Of a stretch of DNA of 60,000 nt, positions 52,316 through 60,000 are shown one piece after another. Position 1 is the stretch's first letter. Each line of letters opens with the position of its first letter. The stretch is from Takakia lepidozioides (taxonomy: Eukaryota; Streptophyta; Takakiopsida; Takakiales; Takakiaceae). The notes under the pieces were generated by a model. That model worked only from the letters and a program-made list of their open reading frames with translations, searched no databases and had not been told where the DNA came from. The stretch is from the NCBI GenBank assembly GCA_030704615.1, contig CM060733.1:22136001-22196000 (forward strand). Reading direction: 5' to 3'. A program made the position numbers and the translations under genes.

Positions 52316-52639
52316 GTCCTTTCCCCACCGCGGGCAAGGTGGTCAGTCTTTTCATTTCTTTATTGCTGGGTAGTGCTTTGCAAAGTTTTTTATTTCAACA
52401 ATGTGAGATTCCATGAGTTGTCAATATCAAGAAAATTATTTTTTATCAAGACGATCATTTTTTTATCAAGACAATAAAACTAAATGATGAAAAACTAAAT
52501 GATGAGCGACGGAAAAAATATAAACAATCGGCTTCCGAAGCAAATGCTAAACGAAGGATACAGGTTTGAAAATCCACCACTAACCATGGAAATACATTCT
52601 CAACCGACTTCCGCTCCAGACAAAGTGCTAAACCAAGGG
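52316..52639. other. No gene seen
   Basis: AT-rich, with TTTTTTATCAAGACGATCAT-like repeats at about 52440-52480. No coding or RNA gene is supported. Confidence 0.4.
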
Positions 52640-52900
52640 AAAAATACAGAAAAGGGGGTTCAACTCCCCCTCATTTCTTGGGCATACATAGAAGTAGTTG
52701 CATCAAACAATGAAATGTGGAGATAGACTCGGCAACACTCCGCCATTCTCTTTTGAAAAACAATGAAATACGGGATGTTTGTATGTAACACCGTGGGAAT
52801 GACCCATCCCTTTTTGTGAAAATTGAACGTAGTTCTCAGAATTCTTCGCTAGTACAGAATTCGTCGCTAGTAGTGCGGAGCAACGTAAAGCCCTAGTTTA
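52640..52900 (+). repeat. Dispersed repeat, forward copy
   Basis: It matches the complement of 58265-58430: GGGGTTC-ACTCCCCC, TAGTTGCATCAAACAA, GTAGTTCTCAGAATTC and CGTCGCTAGTAGTGCGGAGC. The forward copy contains a small internal repeat of TTC(T/G)TCGCTAGTA. It is probably the 3' part of a SINE-like family. Confidence 0.75.
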
Positions 52901-52924
52901 CTAAGCTCTTACAGTGGTTTGAAC

Positions 52925-54102
52925 CAGTGTTGGACTGGTATATAGGGTGGCCGGGGATCAACCAGGGTATTGAATAACCGACCCGGCTGGTATTGGCTTT
53001 AGTAATACTATGGTTAATAGAGTTATCCGTAAAGGGTCCCAAACATGGCATGAGAACCCTGAGTTTGGCCAAAACTCGGTATGAAACTCGAAACTTAGGA
53101 TCAAGCGGTACGACTAGAAAAAAACACATGACCAAACTGCCAGGGCTAGGAAAATGGGGGTGGTAGGAGTTTGGTGCCGAGTTTTGTTAGTCGTCAAGGC
53201 GGAGGTGGTCAAAGCTCATGAGCTCGCGCCATAGCAGCTGTTGCCCTCATCCCCAGTTTATGATTTGGTGCCCTCTTTTATGACTTCGTGCTCAGTTTTC
53301 TGCACTTCACGAATTAACTCAAACTCAGGATGAAACCCGTAACTCGGGTCCAAACAAGGTACCAAACTCAGGCTCACTTTACGGATAACTCTAATAACCG
53401 ACCCGGATGGTATTGGAAATTCCAATACTATGGTTGATAACCAGACCCTGGCTGGTATTGCCAAGGCAATATTCGGGTGCATACTTGTATTATGAGCAAA
53501 AAAAAGGACTATACCATGGTATGAATAGGAAATTGGCCGGGTGCAAAATATGTAGGGGTCAGGTAAGAGGGTGCACATGTGAGGGAGGGCATGTCCATCC
53601 CCAAGGGCCCGCCACTATGCTTCATTTCTTACAGCATGTAGGGCGGGCCCGCCCCTATTTTTTATTTTTTTTAGCACATGTAGGGTGTCTTATGTGGTTG
53701 CAATCAGTCTTCTTTTAACTAAGCTTGCTTCAATTTGGATACTAAAATCTGCAAGGTTGTTATTATGTATTGCAAAGACTGAATTTTGCAACATAACAAT
53801 TAATTTCTTTGTGAAATCAACTAAAATCTTCTAAATTCAATACATATTAATGATTTAGTGGTTGTTTTTATTCTTTAATATTTATACCCGGGTTGATAAC
53901 CGGCTGGTATTAGATTGGAATACCCATCCTATTGCTACCCATCCGCAAATCAAAAATCATATTACTACCTTATTGAGAACCGGCGGGTATTAAAATGAAG
54001 GGAATCTTTCAATACTATGGAACCAGCTGGTGTTGCAAATTAATTTCTTTTCAATACCCGGACCCGGCTGGTATTAGAAAAAGTAATACCCGCCCAACAC
54101 TG
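52925..54102. mobile_element. Non-autonomous hAT-type element with 8-bp target duplication
   Basis: The left end CAGTGTTGGACTGGTAT and right end ATACCCGCCCAACACTG are inverted repeats of hAT type. A perfect 8-bp duplication, GTTTGAAC, flanks them at 52917-52924 and 54103-54110. The interior repeats GACCCGGCTGGTATT-like words many times and has no transposase gene. Confidence 0.93.
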
Positions 54103-54139
54103 GTTTGAACTTTATCTCAAAAGGTTTCACTTGCACTAC

Positions 54140-54310
54140 CTGAGCAGGTAGCCCACCCAGTGGTTGGGTGTTTGTGCCTTGCCTGTGCATAATCTGGGTG
54201 ATCCTGGGTTCAATCCTTCGACATGTGCATTCAACTGTCCGTAAAGAATTGGGGCTGATTTCTCTTCATTAATATTGTTTCGTTGTGCCACGAATGCTAA
54301 AAAGTATAAT
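54140..54310 (+). mobile_element. tRNA-derived SINE
   Basis: A-box-like TAGCCCACCCAGTGGTTGGG (54149-54168) and B-box GGGTTCAATCC (54207-54217) are followed by about 90 bases of body. The tail and target duplications are not clear. Confidence 0.65.
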
Positions 54311-55407
54311 GCAGAGACACACACCTCCTATCACACACATATCCTTATCTTTTACCTCCAAGATCTTTTCCTTCACTAATCCCATTTATTTTGATCATCA
54401 AAAGAGATGATGAAAAGAAAAAGAAATCATCCCATTTTATGGCCGCCCTCCACGCGGGGCCTTCCTCTATACATGGGCCCCTCAATGGGCTGTTTGTTGA
54501 GCAGTAGGCTGTGTAAGTTTCACTGGCCGTTAGACAAACTTTACCTTTACCTTTTACCTTTTCAGATAGCCAGTATTGGGTTGTTGAGGTGCAAGTTACT
54601 GTAAAACCATTGTTACTTCCAACTGCATGTCTCAGCTTATCTCTCTCGTAAATCCTTGTGCTCTGTAATGTAACTGGTCGTGTTGAAGCGCAACCACCTT
54701 AGTGCCATCTCAGAACATGGTTTTAGTAAATTCCAGGCCTCCCCATCCATCTCTGGGCCAAGAATACTCCGCCAGCCTGCTATATGAAAAATTGAGTGGT
54801 TTAGACAGACTGCACCAAACTTGGCATGAAATGAAATTAAGATACACTTCTGAGGAACGTTTAGAAAGGCCTTGTTGCCTTGAAAATATAATACTATGAC
54901 CAATGAGGGAACTAAGTGAAACACTGCATGGGCGAATACTTCCACTTTCCAGGTAGTCTAGACAAAGGTCTCATGCTGCCGCGACTGTGCATTCACTCTG
55001 GATATTTGCACACGTCAGCCCTTCAAGATGTTAGCCACAGCTCCATGTGCGTAGTCGCTCGCTACACACCCCTGCTAGACACGCTTTCATTATAGTGAGG
55101 TACTTGCCATGGTTATGGAAATTCCAACAATCCCAAAACTCATTATGAGACCATTCAACCACTGCCAAGTAATTCAGTGCATTGAGGACCTTGCAATGGG
55201 AACTTTGAGATGGCAATAATGATATACATGAAGTAAAGAAAACACGACAAGCTTGTACTACACATCCAACACCACCACAGACCAACAAGGGGGAGATGGG
55301 GGCGGGGGGTCGGGAGACTGGAACCATGACAAGTGAAAGACAAAACTATGAGGAAAATGTGAGCTGTACATAGCCTCGTGACCATGCACCAACCCAATGA
55401 TCTTCGT
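54311..55407. other. Intergenic, no gene supported
   Basis: Short open frames only. The last few hundred bases should carry the 3' UTR of the minus-strand ankyrin gene. Confidence 0.45.
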
Positions 55408-57353
55408 TCATAGGGTGACCTGTTTATCATGGAGGGAACGAGCATCAGGACACATGTCAACCAGTAGCTTCACCACATCAGTACATCCCTGCATTGCTGC
55501 ACAAAATCCACAAGTGCTCCTGAGCAAAGAGCAAATGGACTCTTAAGAACGAACAGCCAGTTTTCAAGATATAAAACAGGACATGTGTTGCAGGCTAGAC
55601 AAGCAATGCTGGAATAACACATATGCTTTACATTATGAACTCCATGTCAGCTCTTAAATGAAGGGTCAATCTCTGTAACCAGATTGACATGAGCCCTATG
55701 CAAGGTCGGGTTCAGTCTCACTATAGCCTGGTGGGCTGAGACCCCACCACCAGCTCCATGAAGCTTAGTATCCTCATTCTCATTACCATCGGTCAAAGGG
55801 TAAGATGGTCAGTCCCTTTTCCCACTCTGTTTTCGCTGAGGAGAGGGGGAGACGTCCAAAATCTAACTCTATAAAACAGAAACCTTGCAAAGTTCAGAAT
55901 GTTCTGATGAAAGATGGTAGCAGAGAAACCCGCCTGCCTTATGAAGGGGTGTTTGTCCGTCAATATCTTGAGCACCTGCATCAGCTCCCCTTTGAAGTAA
56001 AAGCTTCACTATTTCTGTGTGGCCAGCATATGCTGCCCGGTGTAAACTTGTCGCATGCCCGGCTCTAGTTCTCCTGTCTACCTGGGCACCATTCTGCAAT
56101 TACAACAGGATGTAAAGGAAGAAGCTCTAGCTTTCAACAACAGGAAGTAAGCCACCACATAATCAGAGTGAGTGAACACATGAGGAAATCTAGACATTAG
56201 CCTTTTGTACTCCCCTTAAAGGAAATGTAAACAGACCTCAATTCCCACTGGAGAATGCGGATTATAAGCTACATAAATGAGCTACACTTAAAATTTGGTG
56301 GAGTTCTATTGAAGTTATAACTAGCTATCAATTAATAAGTCTAGAATATGAAGAGACACATGAGGTGAAAGGAATCGTTTTCTGGACATGCTTCCAGGAG
56401 CTCTTTGACATGTCTAAACTACGCTGGGAGATGAGGCATTGGGAGGTGGGCTCTTTGAAATATTCTTTAGATTCTTAATCTCTCTTTGTTTCTTGTCTTG
56501 TCTTGTTCCGCCCAAACTGGGTGCTGGGTCTAGCCACACGGCTATGGCAAACAACATCTTATGAGTACATTTGTTTCTTGTCTATTACCTTGCAGCATGT
56601 TTTGCAACCAATTCGGTTCAAATAAGTACAGTGATGGCAACCATTGGAATCAGGGCCAACTAAGGACATAAGATTTTTCTACATTGCACAATAACTCCAG
56701 CTGTCTCATACTGAGTAGGCACTTGAGATTACTTACCTGTCAAAATTTTCATTCTACTTTAGAAAAGGTCTGGGTTTTGAGTTTAGGGTTTAAAGGTGCA
56801 CAAAGCCAAACACAAGAAAACCACATCAAAACTTAGCTGAGAGAGAACTTCGGGCATAGTTCCATTGAGACATTATCCATCCTCGACCGACGATTTCCAC
56901 CTATCACATGAGATTCGGCCCAGATTGCCATGGCACTTGCCGACAGGCAAAATAACTCCGTTGGGGGATCCAAGTGTTGAATTAGGATCGCATTGACATG
57001 CTACTAGAATGCACCCAACACAGTAGTTCCAGCAGAAACAAAGGGCCTTTATACCTTCCACGGGGAGAGAGAGGTTGAGCACAAACCTCAAGAAGAAGCA
57101 AACAAGCGTGAAGATGGCCATTACGGGCGGCGTAGTGGAGCGGACCATAGCCTGCATCCCCATCACCATCCACTGAGGCGCCGCGCTCCAGAAGTGCCCG
57201 CATGCGCATCACGTCACCCAATTGAGCAGAACCAGCTAAACTTCGCTGGAAATCCATCTGCTCTAGGGATTCCGCTACTGCCTTGTGAGCACCGCCCACA
57301 CAGCAATTGCAAGTTCTGCCACCGGTCCCCCGCCCATCGGCACTTGCTGCCAT
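55408..57353 (-). CDS. Ankyrin-repeat protein, ANKRD39-like
   Basis: A small ankyrin protein of unknown plant function; ankyrin repeats bind other proteins. Three exons fit by phase: 57087-57353, 55934-56093 and 55408-55496, giving 171 aa (human ANKRD39 is about 183). The order matches ANKRD39 as I know it: a Cys-rich start (CNCCVGGAH), LEQMDFQRSLAGSAQLGDV, then repeats GYGPLHYAARNGHLHACLLL, HATSLHRAAYAGHTEIVKLL and DGQTPLHKAAMQGCTDVVKL, ending SLHDKQVTL. Intron 1 has GT-AG ends and contains a 71-bp LINE tail. Intron 2 appears to start with GC (AGGCAG/GCGGGT) and end in AG; this joint preserves the LHKAA reading. An unseen further exon after DKQ (a CAG/GT is present there) cannot be excluded. 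Confidence 0.85.
56499..56569 (+). mobile_element. 71-bp LINE tail with 14-bp target duplication
   Basis: It matches the end of the LINE at 20.0-20.66 kb (TTGTTCCGCCCAAACTGGG ... ACATCTTATGAGTACA). It is flanked by perfect copies of TTTGTTTCTTGTCT at 56485-56498 and 56570-56583. It sits in intron 1 of the ANKRD39-like gene, opposite to the gene's strand. Confidence 0.9.
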
Positions 57354-57960
57354 CTTCTTAAATTCCTGTGTTCCTGAACTCTACAGTCCTACATTCGTCC
57401 TCCTTGTGTGCTTGTAATCATTCTATATAAAGATTCCACACACATCACATCACATCACGGAAGCCCGGCTCAAACTTTCCATAGGACCCCAACCCATGTC
57501 AGCAACAGGACGCTGAGCGCAAATCTAACCTCCAAAGGGCATACCTAGTCACAGAATCAGAACATTTCAGCAGTACCCATCCTTTGCTCAGACATCATCC
57601 CAATCCGAGCAACCTTCCTCGCTGCCATCTATCCGAAACAGGTGTCTTCCATCCGCGATATCTGCACCTGGCCTTGGCGTTTCAGCAGTTAAGTTAAAGG
57701 GCCACATTAGAGTAACTCAAATCCTATTTGCTGAGAGCATTTCCTTGGTCATATTGACTTCATACTCCCCACAAAGACCAACAAGGTTAGGAATGACATG
57801 GCGTCTAGGTGGCATTCATTATGGCCAAAACCAATCTCGAATCAGCAAAAAAGTGGTGTTTTCTTGGTCTTGGTCCCATGGCCTTTGAGCTCCGGCACCA
57901 GTGCCGAGACGTGAATCGCCCCCAAGGATTAAAGAGGTGCTACTGGCTTAGATACAACAT
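57354..57960. promoter_or_regulatory. Upstream region of ANKRD39-like gene
   Basis: It should contain the promoter. TCTATATAAAG at 57422-57432 reads, on the minus strand, as CTTTATATAGA, a TATA-like box about 70 bases upstream of the start codon, with a CACATCACATCACATCACG run (57441-57459) next to it. The rest is unassigned. Confidence 0.4.
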
Positions 57961-58255
57961 TCTAGGCTCTGGACAACCAAGTTGTAGCCAAGTGGTAATG
58001 GGCACATACCACCTGCGAAGTGGATGTGGCACTAACCCTTGGGATACCATAATTTAGGCTTCCTTAGGGAGGCGTCAAATATATATAAAAGGTGGACGCT
58101 TTGCCAAAGCAAGCGTAACTTATGGTGTCACTTGACCCATAAGGGCTACTGCCTTCCGGTAGGAAAGTGGACACCTTTGTAACAACCAACAGGGTGGTTT
58201 GAACCCACAACCACTTGTAAGAGGGTATATGCCCTTACCGTTGGGCTACATGTTG
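57961..58255. mobile_element. Two tRNA-SINE-like fragments head to head
   Basis: A plus-strand A-box-like TGTAGCCAAGTGGTAATGGG lies at about 57979. On the minus strand, A-box TAGCCCAACGGTAAGGGC (about 58230-58248) and B-box GTGGGTTCAAACCAC (about 58193-58208) are present. No cloverleaf could be drawn. Confidence 0.55.
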
Positions 58256-58264
58256 GTTGTTCAA

Positions 58265-58430
58265 ATATACTAGGCCTTCGCGTTGCTCCGCACTACTAGC
58301 GACGAATTCTGAGAACTACATTCAATTGGTACAAAAGGTGGGGGTCATTGTTTGTTTGATGCAACTACCTCTATCTATGCCCACGAAGTGTGGGGGAGTG
58401 GAACCCCTTTTCTGTATTTCTGTATTTCTG
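58265..58430 (-). repeat. Dispersed repeat, inverted copy
   Basis: Reverse-complement partner of 52640-52900. It lacks the internal duplication of the forward copy and lies directly against the SINE fragment. Confidence 0.75.
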
Positions 58431-59340
58431 TATTTTTCTGTATTTTTCCCTTTTCTGTATTTTTTTCTCTCTATTTCATTTCAAGATTTACTTGACCGGT
58501 GTAATGATTGTGGCTCATTTTGATACAACAAGCAGATTTGGATTTGGATTATGAATGTTGTTTATATGATATCTTTTTTCATCTTTATTTGCAATTGGTG
58601 TATATTTCAAATAGTTTGGACTTTGATTTAATGCCACGGTTTCATGAAAAATCTTGGTGGTCTTTTATTTAATGCATATTTGTTCCGGAGTACATTGTTT
58701 ATTTTGTCTCCCTCTCCGCATTACCATTTTGTTTTTCCATATTATTTGAAGTTATACACATGCCCAAGTTTTTGTTGTTTAGGACATTAGCATTTTGATA
58801 TAATAGATAACGACTGTATATTCAAAGATACATTCTTAAAAAAAAATAGTTGCCTACATAAACTCAATGACAAATATTATTGTTTTGAACAAAATCTGTC
58901 TTGATAAAAAGTATATGGATATTTTCTCTTCGAAGGTAGTTTGTTCTATGAGCTTTCATGAACATGTTCAAAAAGAGACCCACCTACTTTCTTTCTTCAT
59001 TTGTTACTAGGATCTCAAGGCTGGCCTTCATAATGTTCTTTTCATAATTACACAAAGTAAAAGTTGCTCTAAACTACCATACAGGTTCTTTATCTAGTTT
59101 CTGTTACTATCTTCCTAGATTAGACTGCTCTGAAGGACTTTGATCCGGAAGAACTAAGAAGTACAGACAAGGTAGCATTATCAGTGACGCAGACCTTATT
59201 TCCTAAGCCCCCAACTTCCGTTTTAAGTGTGCTCGTATTACTCACATTGATGAATATTCGAGTCATGTTGATGGATATTGCTACTAGAGTGAGCCCCTCA
59301 CAAAGGTTTGCTCTTGTTCCGCCCAGACTAGGAGCACGGC
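58431..59340. other. AT-rich intergenic DNA, no gene
   Basis: TTCTGTATTT is repeated at 58419-58462. The rest shows no coding or RNA signal. Confidence 0.5.
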
Positions 59341-59655
59341 CACAATGCTATCCCTGTGTCTTCAGGTTGCCCACACAACGGGCAATTGCAATCCCTCTTT
59401 CTTCACTGCATCTGTTTGTTGTTCAAAGGTAGGCTTCCCGCCCCGAGTTTAGATTTCAGTCTAGTGCTGAGGGTGGGTAAACCCTTGAGGTTATCCATGA
59501 TGGCCTCTCCTATGTCACAGACTGGAAACAAGTTCAGAGAGGGTCAGTGCTTCAGGCTCAGCCTGATGAGAATACCCCCAGACATTGTAGCAGAAGATGG
59601 ATATTGTCTTCAGGCCACCCTCACATTAGGCATTGACAATCTCCATTTCATCTCT
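59340..59655 (-). mobile_element. LINE fragment, inverted relative to the 20-kb copy
   Basis: The complementary strand reads the same zinc motif start (CNCPLCGQPED) and the preceding block with NKF...GEAIMDNLKGLPTLSTRL-like wording; it aligns with 20190-20400. The plus strand upstream (59308-59330, TTGTTCCGCCCAGACTAGG) resembles the LINE 3' tail in the opposite orientation, so this locus was rearranged. It is broken and truncated at both ends. Confidence 0.7.
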
Positions 59656-60000
59656 GTATCTTTTTGAGAAAAAGAGGTAGCACATAACATGTAGTTATAT
59701 AAACTATTCTATGTGTCAAATTGGTGTACAAAGAAGAACAAGCTCATGTGAAATGTGATGGGACATACAGCTTGTTGTTAGGCGCTAGTAAAATGCAGAG
59801 AGAACATTCCGCTGCTCAGATGGATCCTACCTGCCAACTGCAGCATAGATGTTTGATAACAATTGTAAATTCAGTGGAGGAGGCATCGTAGGGGTCATGC
59901 TGATCAGCCCAAAACCAATGGCCAGCTTCTCACTGTGGTGGCAAAGAGAAAATTTATTTTCCTCTTCCCCCACATCATGCAGTACAAAGTGCGTATCAGG
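59656..60000. other. No gene seen to window end
   Basis: No open frame or repeat could be supported in the last 345 bases. Confidence 0.4.

Overview
The window is nuclear DNA of a land plant. It has GT-AG spliceosomal introns, a chloroplast FatB-type thioesterase, PLS-class pentatricopeptide (PPR) gene remains, CACTA transposase genes of the plant TNP2/Transposase_24 type, a Mutator-like (MULE) transposase paired with a Ulp1 protease, LINE fragments, tRNA-derived SINEs and hAT-type elements. The high load of old, nested transposons and the many PPR pseudogenes fit a large-genome, perhaps spore-bearing plant (moss, lycophyte or fern). That lineage guess is weak.

Three host genes look intact: FATB (3.6-4.9 kb, minus strand, intronless), the 20S proteasome alpha-4 subunit PAD (28.2-29.7 kb, plus, three exons, 248 aa) and an ANKRD39-like ankyrin protein (55.4-57.4 kb, minus, three exons, 171 aa). 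Two PPR genes (0.7-2.4 kb and 32.4-33.0 kb) are broken.

Layout. 0-0.6 kb: an orphan exon and a palindrome matching those in the 40-kb element. 0.7-2.4: PPR pseudogene. 3.5-5: FATB. 6.3-7.5: inverted-repeat element. 8-12.3: AT-rich DNA with degenerate tandem and direct repeats. 13.9-22.8: two divergent CACTA genes; the rightward one ends in an FCP1/HAD-like domain and carries a LINE fragment in an intron. 22.9-28: repeats and AT-rich DNA. 28.2-29.7: PAD. 31.2-32.3: tandem duplication. 33-51: a MULE carrying a Ulp1-type protease gene (plus strand) and its transposase (minus strand). This outer element is split by a second element, about 10.2 kb long (34.84-45.04 kb). 51-54: SINE and hAT elements. 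55-57.4: ANKRD39-like. 58-60: SINE and LINE debris.

The most interesting part is the inner element at 34.84-45.04 kb. One strand encodes a zinc-finger/DDE-type transposase. The other, divergently, encodes a multi-exon protein that reads as a ParB/sulfiredoxin-like module followed by a beta-class (motif IV before motif I) DNA amino-methyltransferase-like domain. Seven copies of a near-perfect palindrome (core GTGCGTTGACGCAC) lie among this gene's exons, and an eighth lies beside the orphan exon at the window start. I infer a transposon carrying its own DNA-modification or DNA-partition-like module and candidate sites. This copy is decayed (frameshifts, nonsense codons, a probable lost exon). 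The nonsense codons I recognised are all explained by C-to-T/G-to-A changes, as expected for methylated, silenced DNA.
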